In this document: positions 42,915-50,692 of the stretch, one piece after another
Layout of the letters: each line of letters starts with the position of its first letter
Position numbering within the stretch: position 1 is the stretch's first letter
Source of the DNA: MVRE01 sp015660965
Lineage (GTDB): Archaea > Halobacteriota > Methanomicrobia > Methanomicrobiales > Methanospirillaceae
Length of the DNA: 64,000 bases
NCBI GenBank assembly: GCA_050015095.1
Contig: JBEKCC010000005.1
Location: forward strand, 67,695 to 131,694
Direction of reading: 5' to 3'
Position numbers and translations under genes: made by a program
The notes under the pieces: generated by a model
What the model was told of the DNA's origin: nothing
The model's database searches: none
Seen by the model: the letters and a program-made list of their open reading frames with translations, nothing else

Positions 42915-43810
42915 TTCATATCGTTGGACACACTGCAGTTGATCATATCTCCCATGTGCACCATTTACCCGATCGGAACGCGTCAACGCACATTACAGAC
43001 CGACAGATCTTTTTCGGTGGCGGGGCGGCAAACATTGCTGCAGGAATTGCTTCGTTAGGGGAGGAATGTACCCTCGTCTCGTGCGTAGGTAATGACTTTG
43101 CTGGAACTGAGTACGATCAATGGATGAAGCGTCTTGGTGTTCGGCAAGAATTCTTTGTTATCAATGATACCCATACACCGACTGCGTTCATGTTCACCGA
43201 TAATTACGGTGATCAAATGACGTTTTTTGAATGGGGGGCATCAAAAGCATTTGCGACTGCGACTGTGCCATCTTTACCATTCGTTCATATGGCAACCGCA
43301 GACCCTGAATTCAACTGCCGGGTTGCCGAGAAAAGCGGGTTTGCGTCATTCGATCCCGGGCAGGACGTATTCTGGTATACAAAAGACCAGCTCGAATCAC
43401 TCATTTCGAATACTGACATCTTGTTCGCCAATCACCACGAGGTTCTAGCGATGTGTAAGACCCTCGCTATCAGTAAAGAGAATTTGATAAAGCAAGTGGG
43501 CATGGCGGTATTTACAATGAGCGGTGAGGGGAGTGAATTGTATGAAGATCATAAACACCATGTCATTCCTGCTGTTCCTGTCTCATTAGTCGATCCAACG
43601 GGTGCAGGTGACGCATATCGTGCCGGTTTTCTTTCGGCGTACGTTCGAGGATATGTTCCCCTTGTCTGTTGTAAAATTGGAACGGTAACCGCATCGTTCG
43701 TTGTTGAGCATGCCGGATGCCAAACACACCTCCCTGATTGGGACCGCATGAAGGAAAGGTACCGTCACACGTTTGGTGAACTTCCTGAACCGGCGGAACG
43801 GAGATTCTGA
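42911..43810 (+). CDS. PfkB/ribokinase family sugar or nucleoside kinase
   Basis: A 299-residue PfkB kinase. The N-terminal FFGGGAANIAAGIASLGEEC is the substrate-binding Gly-rich motif, and the C-terminal DPTGAGDAYRAGFLSAYVRG is the ATP/catalytic signature with the catalytic Asp. HIVGHTAVDHISHVHHL opens the chain. Archaeal members phosphorylate nucleosides, ribose or fructose-6-phosphate; the sequence does not specify. It overlaps DUF555 by 4 bases and the following gene by 1 base (TGATG). Confidence 0.88.
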   Translation: MIHIVGHTAVDHISHVHHLPDRNASTHITDRQIFFGGGAANIAAGIASLGEECTLVSCVGNDFAGTEYDQWMKRLGVRQEFFVINDTHTPTAFMFTDNYGDQMTFFEWGASKAFATATVPSLPFVHMATADPEFNCRVAEKSGFASFDPGQDVFWYTKDQLESLISNTDILFANHHEVLAMCKTLAISKENLIKQVGMAVFTMSGEGSELYEDHKHHVIPAVPVSLVDPTGAGDAYRAGFLSAYVRGYVPLVCCKIGTVTASFVVEHAGCQTHLPDWDRMKERYRHTFGELPEPAERRF

Positions 43811-44466
43811 TGAGTTGGGCGGTGCTCACATCTGGTGGCAAGGATTCAATTCTAGCCTGCCAGAGAGCAATTGACGACGGGAAAGATGTCAAGTATCTTG
43901 TGACCGTTCGACCGAAAAATAAAGAGTCCTACATGTTCCATTCAGCAAACCTCGATGCAGTACCTGTGATTGCAAACGTTTCTGGTATGAAATATCGTGA
44001 AATCACAACTCATGGGCGGAAAGAGGAGGAACTTGTTGATCTTGAACAGGGATTGGCTCGGTTACCTATCGATGGAATTGTTGTTGGTGCTGTCGCATCA
44101 GCGTATCAAAAGGATCGCGTTCAAACAATTGCAGACAAGTTATCAATTCAAGTGTTCGCACCTCTCTGGCACATCGATCCCGAGAACCTCTTATTAGAAG
44201 TGGCGGAGCGACTGGCAGCGATCATCGTTGTCACAGCTGCCGATGGTTTAGACAAGAGTTTTCTTGGCGCCCGAATTGATCGAGCGTTTATCGATCGGAT
44301 TAAGAAGATTTCAACGAAGAATCGAATTAACCTAGCAGGAGAAGGCGGTGAATATGAGAGTCTAACACTCAACGCACCATTCTATTCACGCCGGATTACC
44401 TATACAAGCACCGAAGTCCTCATAACAGGAGATCGGAGCGAGCTTATCTTAGGAGGGTTTTCCTGA
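43810..44466 (+). CDS. Dph6-like ATP-binding protein (diphthine-ammonia ligase family, TIGR00289-type)
   Basis: A 218-residue PP-loop (adenylation) protein. The nucleotide-binding SGGKDSILACQRAID (residues 8-22) is clear; YLVTVRPKNKESYMFHS and EGLARLPIDGIVVGAVASAY-like central segments and NLAGEGGEYESLTLNAPFY near the end match the archaeal Dph6 family, which amidates diphthine on EF-2. Start and stop each share 1 base with neighbours (TGATG). The family assignment is firm; a role in diphthamide synthesis is by homology. Confidence 0.85.
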   Translation: MSWAVLTSGGKDSILACQRAIDDGKDVKYLVTVRPKNKESYMFHSANLDAVPVIANVSGMKYREITTHGRKEEELVDLEQGLARLPIDGIVVGAVASAYQKDRVQTIADKLSIQVFAPLWHIDPENLLLEVAERLAAIIVVTAADGLDKSFLGARIDRAFIDRIKKISTKNRINLAGEGGEYESLTLNAPFYSRRITYTSTEVLITGDRSELILGGFS

Positions 44467-46208
44467 TGGCACAGGGCAGTGATGTCAAACTGGGTCAGCT
44501 GAGCCGTTTTCTCTTCACAGCACCATCGTGGAAACGTTCTCTTGCAATCATTGTTCTTCTCGGATTACTCATTGATGGAGCCAGTGCACGAGCATGGGTA
44601 CATCTTCCTTTTCCTTTTTCAGGAACGATTGTGTTTACATTACCGGCGCTCGCCGGTTTTATTCTCACAAAACCGTTGATTGAACATTTCGGTAAAGCGA
44701 TGACCTGGAACCGTTCGGCGTTGCTCGCGCTAAGCTGCACGGTCTTTGCCGTGATTATTACCCTTTCTTCACTGATATCAACATATTCGCTGATCCCGAT
44801 CTTTTACGCAATTGCCCTTGGTTTTGTCTTTGGTATCCGGCTATTCGTCCTCGTTGCAATTGCGGATTACCGGGTTTCGCGAATGCTCGTGCCAGCATTC
44901 ATTCAAAGTGGTGCCGGTATTCTTGCTGGATACCTGCTCTTTCCGATCTCGTTTGTTATTTTTACAATCGTTCTCCATCTTGTATTCCTCCTTGCATTCG
45001 TCCTCCTCATCTGGTTGATAGAACGTCCGCTCTATCGTGCATTCCGGATCCACGGACTTGCGTTTATCAATGCATTCATCGCTCATACGACTGATGGATC
45101 AAGAGGAATGGAAGATTTCTTCCGAGAAATCGGAGAAGAAATTTTTGTTGCTCAGGTGTCTCTATTCTTCCAACGGGACCGAGGAAAATCAGCGATATTT
45201 ACGATTCCTAATCTTCACCCGGGTCCTATGGGAGAAATAGGCGGGGGTAATCTACCAAAAATTATCCATGATAATTTTGAGGAAGAGACCCTTGTACCAC
45301 ACGGAGCAGCAACGCATGACTTCAACCTTGTATCTGAATCTGAGATTTACAAAGTGATCGATGCCGTTCGAGAATCAAAACGAAATCTTACTTACAAAGG
45401 TATGGCAGGCAAATCCGGCAGAGTAACGTTTGGAACCGTGCAGTTGCTCTGCCAACGATTTGGCGATACTCTTCTTCTCGTCAGTACACGGTCTCCCAAA
45501 AAAACCGATGATCTCGATTACGGTATTGGCTTGGCAATTATGACGGAAGGTCACCGGTTCTTCTCGCAGGTTGCGTTTGTCGATGCTCATAACTGTATGA
45601 CCGACCTTTCATCTCCGGTAAGTCTCGGTACCCAAATTGCAACAGAATACCTTCAGGCCGCTAGTAAAGCGATGGAACTCAATCGAGATTCTGATCTCTA
45701 TTCCTTCAATATCGGTATCGCCCATCATACACTTCCCTACACACGGGAACAAGGATTTGGCGACCTTGGTATTCAAGTACTTGTCGTCAAAGTAGAAGAT
45801 CAAAAAACAGCATACGTTCTTATCGATGGTAACAATATGGTAGTTGGAGTAAGGGAAACCTTGCTCTCCCAGATCTTAACGTTAGTCGATCATGCCGAGA
45901 TAATGACAACGGATTCCCATGTCGTGAACACAATATCAGGGAAAAACCCGATTGGACTTTCCGTATCCATCCAAGAATTTGCGCCGGCTGTCTTAGAGAC
46001 AGTAAAAGCGGCAATTGCAGATTTGTCACCTGCTTCTGTGGCCGGAAGCACGGCGCAGTGCAAGCATGTCGTTATTTTTGGGTCTAACCGTATTTCTCAG
46101 CTTGCCAGCACTGTCAATACGATGCTCATGTACGTTGCACCGCTCTCCCTTGCGATGCTGCTCCTGGCGTTTTTACTCTCGTTAATAGCGTATATTGTCA
46201 TCGGGTGA
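44466..46208 (+). CDS. DUF2070 family archaeal membrane protein
   Basis: A 580-residue archaeal DUF2070 protein. About six N-terminal membrane helices (residues 20-185) and a C-terminal helix pair (about 550-578) bracket a large soluble domain. The soluble part has conserved FTIPNLHPGPMGEIGGGNLP and LVPHGAATHDFNLVSESE, His- and Asp-rich segments that could bind metal, which hint at a hydrolase-like domain. Function is unknown. It is the last gene of the DUF555-PfkB-Dph6-DUF2070 run. Confidence 0.88.
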   Translation: MAQGSDVKLGQLSRFLFTAPSWKRSLAIIVLLGLLIDGASARAWVHLPFPFSGTIVFTLPALAGFILTKPLIEHFGKAMTWNRSALLALSCTVFAVIITLSSLISTYSLIPIFYAIALGFVFGIRLFVLVAIADYRVSRMLVPAFIQSGAGILAGYLLFPISFVIFTIVLHLVFLLAFVLLIWLIERPLYRAFRIHGLAFINAFIAHTTDGSRGMEDFFREIGEEIFVAQVSLFFQRDRGKSAIFTIPNLHPGPMGEIGGGNLPKIIHDNFEEETLVPHGAATHDFNLVSESEIYKVIDAVRESKRNLTYKGMAGKSGRVTFGTVQLLCQRFGDTLLLVSTRSPKKTDDLDYGIGLAIMTEGHRFFSQVAFVDAHNCMTDLSSPVSLGTQIATEYLQAASKAMELNRDSDLYSFNIGIAHHTLPYTREQGFGDLGIQVLVVKVEDQKTAYVLIDGNNMVVGVRETLLSQILTLVDHAEIMTTDSHVVNTISGKNPIGLSVSIQEFAPAVLETVKAAIADLSPASVAGSTAQCKHVVIFGSNRISQLASTVNTMLMYVAPLSLAMLLLAFLLSLIAYIVIG

Positions 46209-46336
46209 ATCGACTTTTTTTACTGTAGTTACCGGATGGTCTTTTTTGAAATTTAGCGTCGAAAACGAACCGATTTCCACAAAACATATATCTGCAGGGC
46301 TATTAGACTTCTTTAACAACATACAAGGAGGGGTTT

Positions 46337-46356
46337 TGCCAAAAGAGTCCTGACAA
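46337..46356 (+). repeat. Motif shared between the tnpB leader and 52.8 kb
   Basis: The stretch tgccaaaagagtcctgacaa in the 190-base gap before tnpB resembles tgccgaaagaatcctgcac at 52799-52817. It may be part of a mobile-element end or chance similarity. No N-terminal tnpB coding sequence is seen in any frame of this gap. Confidence 0.25.
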
Positions 46357-46397
46357 TGATGTGTTTGTAGAGTAGAAGAATGTCCATCAAGTGAAAG

Positions 46398-47183
46398 GTG
46401 ATCGAATTTAATTCTGTTACCATCTATACACAACGCTGGATCGGCATTGACCTCAACACGACGGGTCATATTGCCGTAGCCGCTGACCTGTTCAGCGGTA
46501 AGGTGATGAAACTCGGAACAAATGCTTATTATGCTCACAGTCATTGTTCAAAAAATTGTACAAAACTCTATAAATCTGGTAAACTCTGGAAATTGAAAAA
46601 AATCAAAAGTAAAGACCGCACTGTTTTCAAAAACGCAATCCATAAGATCAGTAAACAAATTGTTACATTCGCAGAATCTCTTGGTTCTGGAATAAAATTT
46701 GAAAAACTCTTCAACAGTCGCTATTACATGCAGGAGGTATCAAAAAATTACAATGAATTCTCATTTGACAACGGGTCGTTCTTCCTTCTCCAGAAAATGG
46801 TCGAGAAGAAAGCCAGTCGTCTGGGAATACCGGTAATCTATGTCAACCCCGCATACACCTCAAAGCGGTGCAGCAGGTGTGGTGGGTTTGGGAGGAGATA
46901 CCGGAAGCGGTTTGAATGCCCGCACTGCGGATACGTTGTCCATGCTGATGTGAATGCAGCGTTCAATATTGCATCGACTTCATTCCGATCAGAATCGTAT
47001 GATACAGAATTGGATATTGAGAGGAGATGTGTAAAAGAGATTAGAAAACAGACGAGAGGACTGACAAAAATACAAGTACGGGATTTTCCCCCGTTTCCAC
47101 CAACGAGCTCAGTTAACAACCCGGGGAATCTTCTCTATGTATTGGAGTGCCAGCGTGTGCCGGTGGACTGCACTCCAACCTGA
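46398..47183 (+). mobile_element. tnpB: TnpB-like RNA-guided nuclease core (IS200/IS605-type), N-terminally truncated
   Basis: A 261-codon frame holding only the C-terminal half of an IS605-family TnpB. The RuvC catalytic residues are all present: D18 in RWIGIDLNTTGHIAVAAD, E102 in GIKFEKLFNSR, D184 in HADVNAAFNIA. The zinc ribbon is intact (C158, C161, C174, C177: CSRCGGFG...CPHCG). The usual N-terminal HTH/recognition portion of roughly 120-170 residues is missing, and an in-frame stop lies just upstream of GTG 46398. No TnpA transposase is near. A 9-bp-stem hairpin overlaps the last codons, as expected of an IS605-type right end and guide RNA. Probably an immobile remnant or a reduced, domesticated nuclease. 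Confidence 0.8.
47142..47178 (+). repeat. Hairpin at the 3' end of tnpB (candidate right end / omega-RNA stem)
   Basis: Arms ttggagtgc (47142-47150) and gcactccaa (47170-47178) are perfectly complementary over 9 bases, with a 19-base loop. It lies within the last 14 codons of tnpB. IS200/IS605-type elements have subterminal hairpins and TnpB guide RNAs are encoded across the gene's 3' end, so this is a good candidate for either. Confidence 0.5.
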
Positions 47184-47251
47184 TTTTACTCTTTATTTTA
47201 ACCTGAATATGTTTCGATTAATTTATCACATAAAATAAATCAGATACGCAT

Positions 47252-47890
47252 ATGAAAAAATTATTTTTATTAATTCTAACAATTGCATGTATTTTAATCG
47301 CTGGCTGTACATCAACAACCCCGACACCTGGCATGTCCACCCAAAATACCGCAAAACCCACTCCACAAATAACCCTTCCGAATACACCAACCACTCCTCA
47401 GACCACAACTCTGATACAGGAAAAGACGGATACATCTGCTCCCGCCAAGATGAGCCTGACTTCAAATAGTTTCTCGGATCAGGGATCAATTCCCTCCCGT
47501 TACACATGCGATGGGCAGGATATGTCTCCTCAATTATCGTGGAATAATATACCACCCAACACGCATAGTCTAATGCTCATTGTCGAGGATCGTGATACGG
47601 GCGTATTTACTCACTGGCGGATATTTAATATACCTCCAACTGTCAGTGAATTTCCTGAAGATGTCCAAAAAAGTCAAACCCTGCCAGGCGGGATTGTTCA
47701 GGGATCGAACAATTTTGGCGTGATCGGATACCGTGGCCCCTGCCCGCCGGGAGACAAGGCACACCACTATTTCTTCACCCTTTATGCCCTTGATTTAGGG
47801 CCAACCCTCTCTTGGGATACGACAAAAAAAGATATTGCGTCGCATGTGATCGGAACAGCGGAAATTATGGGAACCTATGCACGGGGATGA
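47252..47890 (+). CDS. PEBP / YbhB-YbcL family lipoprotein
   Basis: A 212-residue secreted lipoprotein of the Raf-kinase-inhibitor-like (phosphatidylethanolamine-binding) family. The signal MKKLFLLILTIACILIAGC ends in a lipobox with Cys19. A Thr/Pro-rich linker (residues 20-65) leads to the PEBP domain: FSDQGSIPSRYTCDGQDMSP, LMLIVEDRDTGVFTHWRIFN, GVIGYRGPCPPGDKAHHYFF. Prokaryotic PEBPs bind anionic ligands, but the ligand is unknown here. Stand-alone gene with an AT-rich upstream region. Confidence 0.9.
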   Translation: MKKLFLLILTIACILIAGCTSTTPTPGMSTQNTAKPTPQITLPNTPTTPQTTTLIQEKTDTSAPAKMSLTSNSFSDQGSIPSRYTCDGQDMSPQLSWNNIPPNTHSLMLIVEDRDTGVFTHWRIFNIPPTVSEFPEDVQKSQTLPGGIVQGSNNFGVIGYRGPCPPGDKAHHYFFTLYALDLGPTLSWDTTKKDIASHVIGTAEIMGTYARG

Positions 47891-47977
47891 TGCACGCAAG
47901 TCAAATGGTCGTGACAGCAACAGAGCATGGTTTTGGGATCTACTTATGTTATTACTGTTAATGGACGATTGTTGGAT

Positions 47978-48412
47978 ATGACACGAGCTGATGAGGCAGT
48001 TGCTCTTTTTCAACAAGGGTATTCCTGTTCACAGGCAGTTCTCGCGGTCTTTGCAAAGGACTTTGGACTTGACAGAAATATAGCGTTTAGGATCTCGCAA
48101 GGGTTTGGTGCCGGAATCGCGTATAATGATGATGTTTGTGGTGCAGTATCCGGTGCAATCATGGTGATCGGGCTCAGGTATGGAAGGACAAAGGTGGACG
48201 ATATTGCATCAAAAGAAAAAACCTACGCTGTTGTTTCTGAGTTCCTTCGAGAATTTAAAAAACGGAATAATTCGGTGACCTGCACAGGACTTCTCGGGTA
48301 CAACCTGTCTGACCCAAGTCAGTTTGCTGAAGTGAAAAAGAAAAATGTCGTGAGGTCTCGGTGCCCGATATTTGTGAGGGAGGCCGTTGAGTTAGTGGTA
48401 AAACTTGTATAA
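47978..48412 (+). CDS. C_GCAxxG_C_C family protein
   Basis: A 144-residue protein of the C_GCAxxG_C_C family (putative redox-active, sometimes with a lipid-binding or selenocysteine variant elsewhere). Conserved cysteines appear in GYSCSQAVLAVFAKDF, DDVCGAVSGAIMVIGLRYG, VTCTGLLG and RSRCPIFV. The ATG at 47978 (MTRADEAVALFQQG) matches the family start; an open frame to 47927 is probably leader. Function is unknown; such proteins accompany anaerobic redox metabolism. Convergent with the K+ channel gene, 25 bases apart. Confidence 0.85.
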   Translation: MTRADEAVALFQQGYSCSQAVLAVFAKDFGLDRNIAFRISQGFGAGIAYNDDVCGAVSGAIMVIGLRYGRTKVDDIASKEKTYAVVSEFLREFKKRNNSVTCTGLLGYNLSDPSQFAEVKKKNVVRSRCPIFVREAVELVVKLV

Positions 48413-48437
48413 TACACAGATCCTTATCCGTGAAAAA

Positions 48438-49256
48438 TCACACTACAATCGGTGACGCGTTTTTATCAAACGGATTCGTACGCATCGAGAGCGAGAAGAG
48501 GTACGGATACTGCTTTTTCAAATGGTGCATGTACGTCAACCATTCCATGACGAGATGACTATAGACACGATTGATATCCCCTGACAGGTGTGCATAATCT
48601 GTTACCGGTAAATCAGTCAATTGTTCGCGAGCCATCAACTCCTCCACAAGGTGGAAGACTGAATGGAGCAATTCAGTAAATGTATCGTGCTCGCCAATCT
48701 CTGGATTTTCAAGTAATGAAACCAAGAACCCTTTGTGTTGGGCGAAAAATTCGTGGAGGTCGGGTAGAGAGATCGTCCTGCTATCAAGTCTGCACACATG
48801 CTTTTTAAGAAGTGCCATCGCTTGTGCAAAGTCATCCTCTGACCAGTTGTTCGTTACGATCAGTGCATTTTGGATACCGCTGATATCAGGATCTTTTGCA
48901 CTTAATTTTTTGAGCAGTGGTATTCCAACTTCGGAGAAAAAAACACCGATAACCATATTGATTTTTTCTAATCGTTTTGCCCGGTCCCGTTCATCGATTA
49001 TATATTCAATTGCGTTTGCCATTACCCCAACAAAACAACCAACACCCGTAAGAATGATCAGGATGATCAAAAATCTCCCTGCCGTTGTGGTTGGATGGAT
49101 ATCGCCAAAACCGACGGTAGAAATCGTTGAAATAATTAAATAAAACGCATCGAACGGACTGAACTTTTCGAGTACTATCAATCCGATCATTCCTATAACG
49201 ATGACAACAAGGAGGATAGCGATGTAAATACGGAGCCGAAGATCAATGACTTTCAT
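48438..49256 (-). CDS. Potassium-channel-like protein (two-TM pore, soluble C-terminal domain)
   Basis: A 272-residue ion-channel protein. The first helix (residues about 8-29), the pore with selectivity filter TISTVGFGDIHP, and the second helix (about 62-92, FLIILIILTGVGCFVGVMAN) form a classical two-TM potassium pore. The roughly 180-residue cytosolic part is helical and is not an RCK/TrkA-N domain: no GxGxxG NAD motif is visible. Its gating signal is therefore unknown. Single gene on the minus strand, upstream of which lies the tRNA-Gln gene. Confidence 0.85.
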   Translation of the reverse strand: MKVIDLRLRIYIAILLVVIVIGMIGLIVLEKFSPFDAFYLIISTISTVGFGDIHPTTTAGRFLIILIILTGVGCFVGVMANAIEYIIDERDRAKRLEKINMVIGVFFSEVGIPLLKKLSAKDPDISGIQNALIVTNNWSEDDFAQAMALLKKHVCRLDSRTISLPDLHEFFAQHKGFLVSLLENPEIGEHDTFTELLHSVFHLVEELMAREQLTDLPVTDYAHLSGDINRVYSHLVMEWLTYMHHLKKQYPYLFSLSMRTNPFDKNASPIVV

Positions 49257-49311
49257 TACTCACTCTTCTTCCCTGTACTGGTATAAAATGGATACGATTA
49301 GACAAAACGAA

Positions 49312-49384
49312 TACCCCCGACCAGATTCGAACTGGTGTCGCCGGATCCAAAGTCCTGCATGATTGACCGCTACACTACGGGGGT
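49312..49384 (-). tRNA. tRNA-Gln (anticodon TTG)
   Basis: On the minus strand a 73-base cloverleaf is seen: acceptor stem ACCCCCG with CGGGGGT, D-arm starting TAGTGTAGCGGTCAATCATG, anticodon loop CTTTGGA (anticodon TTG, Gln), T-arm ACCAG-TTCGAAT-CTGGT, discriminator A. The anticodon stem CAGGA/TCCGG has one A-G mismatch (pairs C-G, A-G, G-C, G-C, A-T). CCA is not encoded. It is the tRNA charged by the GatDE route encoded in this window. Confidence 0.93.
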
Positions 49385-49440
49385 GAATATGATTCTAACC
49401 AATTAACTTTCTTGACTAATTAATTTAGCGAGGTTTAGAA

Positions 49441-49475
49441 CCCCATATACTATTATTCACTTTAGTATATAGGGG
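49441..49475. repeat. Inverted repeat between tRNA-Gln and toxin gene
   Basis: Arms ccccatatacta (49441-49452) and tagtatatagggg (49463-49475) match at 12 positions with one extra base, loop of 10. It lies 45 bases past the toxin stop (a possible terminator for the toxin-antitoxin unit) and 57 bases before the tRNA 5' end, where its tatata core could also serve as the tRNA TATA box. Confidence 0.45.
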
Positions 49476-49520
49476 GTATTGTCTTTTGATCGATTTTTCC
49501 AGACTAGCTCCGTCGTCATC

Positions 49521-49796
49521 TTAATAATCCATTCCATCATGCTTTCGCACAATAGAAACTAATTCAATAATCAGCTTATTATGGTGGATGAATAGGATTA
49601 CCCGGTACTCACCGACCCGGAGTCGGTACCGCGGGTATCGTTCTGGAGATCCCTTCACTTTCCGAACATCATACCGGATATAATCCAGTTTCTGAGCAAA
49701 GCCGGCAATAGCATCAAGAATCCGGGTAGCATGGTTTGCCGGAATATGACGCAGTTGTTTTTTAGTATGGTTCGGGATAACAACAAGGTAGACCAT
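49521..49796 (-). CDS. RelE/ParE family toxin
   Basis: A 91-residue RelE/ParE-superfamily toxin. The pattern YLVVIPNHTKKQLRHIPANH, DAIAGFAQKLDYIRYDVRKV, and RYRLRVGEYRVILFIHHNKL is typical: the RLRVGEYRV strand and Lys/Arg pairs form the RNase or gyrase-active site. The ATG at 49794-49796 shares one base with the antitoxin stop (TGATG), so expression is coupled. It is probably neutralised by the RHH protein encoded upstream. An upstream TTG at 49799 is not preferred. Confidence 0.88.
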   Translation of the reverse strand: MVYLVVIPNHTKKQLRHIPANHATRILDAIAGFAQKLDYIRYDVRKVKGSPERYPRYRLRVGEYRVILFIHHNKLIIELVSIVRKHDGMDY

Positions 49797-50026
49797 CAAA
49801 CGCCCAGTTCTTTCCGTACCTGTTTAAGGGTCTGGACTCTTCCTGCCTTGATATCCTCCACACTGGCAGAGATGCTTGCAATCTCTTCATCACTTAGTGG
49901 TTCATCATCATACGCCATTTCTGCCAAGCGTCTGATGACCTCATCATACGTTTCCCGAGGATTCAGTTTCAGATCATCGAGGAGAGCCTTTGTTTCAGTC
50001 CGGATCTGAACTGTGGTATGAGACAT
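49796..50026 (-). CDS. Ribbon-helix-helix antitoxin
   Basis: A 76-residue antitoxin. The N-terminal strand-helix-helix SHTTVQIRTETKALLDDLKL and TYDEVIRRLAEMAYDDEPLS is a ribbon-helix-helix DNA-binding domain; the acidic C-terminus (SVEDIKAGRVQTLKQVRKEL) wraps the toxin. It lies upstream of the toxin gene, the usual order, and likely autoregulates. It resembles the euryarchaeal VapB/DUF7557-type antitoxins. The gene pair sits beside tRNA-Gln at the edge of the accessory region. Confidence 0.85.
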   Translation of the reverse strand: MSHTTVQIRTETKALLDDLKLNPRETYDEVIRRLAEMAYDDEPLSDEEIASISASVEDIKAGRVQTLKQVRKELGV

Positions 50027-50179
50027 GCATTGTTATAGCACGTTATAATTATTTATAATCTATGATAGATCTCTCGACGTATACGTCAACGTATCAGAAT
50101 CGTTGCTGAATAATATCCTTTTTCGTAGAGCCAATGTATATAAGAACAAAAACGAATACGTCCGATGTGAGAAATTGTT

Positions 50180-50686
50180 ATGTTCTGTCGTGAATGTGGG
50201 ACACAGAACCCCGATGCAAACGTGTTCTGCAATAATTTTAAAAAACCAATAATAACAACACAGCTATCCCCTGTTCCACCTATGCAAGTCGCCGATTCCA
50301 CAGGGAATCCTGTCACAACGACCACGGTAAGTACGGCACGATCAAAAAGGAAATGGATCTTAACCGGCGGACTTTTCGTCCTCATTGTCATTATTGTGGT
50401 CGCGTTCCTTGTATTCGGGGTGTTTAGAACTGCCAATGACCCAATCGTGGGCACTTGGGCTGTGGGTTCGATAGGTATGCAGATGCAGTTTGATATGAAC
50501 GGTACAGCAACCCTCCAATCTCCAGTAACGGGATACTACGCGATTGCACGGTGGGAGAAGGTCGCAGAAAACCAGTACCGGCTCCTTTCTTCCAAAGGTA
50601 CATCTAACCAACCTCTCTTCTACGACCCGATTTCGGGCACCTTGCGTACTAACGACTTTTCTATAATATTTATTAAGAAGGGGTGA
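50180..50686 (+). CDS. Membrane protein with N-terminal half zinc ribbon and lipocalin-like domain
   Basis: A 168-residue protein. The N-terminus begins MFCRECGTQNPDANVFCNNF: a zinc-ribbon start with CRECG, but the expected second Cys pair is FCNNF, so only three cysteines remain and metal binding may be lost. One membrane helix (about 60-80, WILTGGLFVLIVIIVVAFLV) follows a Pro/Thr linker. The C-terminal 85 residues (DPIVGTWAVGSIGMQMQFDM, QPLFYDPISGTLRTNDFSII) look like a lipocalin-like beta domain outside the cell. The function is unknown. It ends 6 bases before the PLA2-like gene and both probably form one transcript. Confidence 0.7.
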   Translation: MFCRECGTQNPDANVFCNNFKKPIITTQLSPVPPMQVADSTGNPVTTTTVSTARSKRKWILTGGLFVLIVIIVVAFLVFGVFRTANDPIVGTWAVGSIGMQMQFDMNGTATLQSPVTGYYAIARWEKVAENQYRLLSSKGTSNQPLFYDPISGTLRTNDFSIIFIKKG

Positions 50687-50692
50687 TGAGCG

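Noticed and set aside
46182..46544. Minus-strand 120-codon frame over the tnpB leader and start
   Set aside because: It overlaps the RuvC-I coding part of tnpB and the end of DUF2070, has no ribosome site and no recognisable domain; treated as a shadow.
49312..49384. tRNA pseudogene because of the stem mismatch
   Set aside because: All other stems pair well, the T-arm and acceptor are perfect and the anticodon loop is normal.
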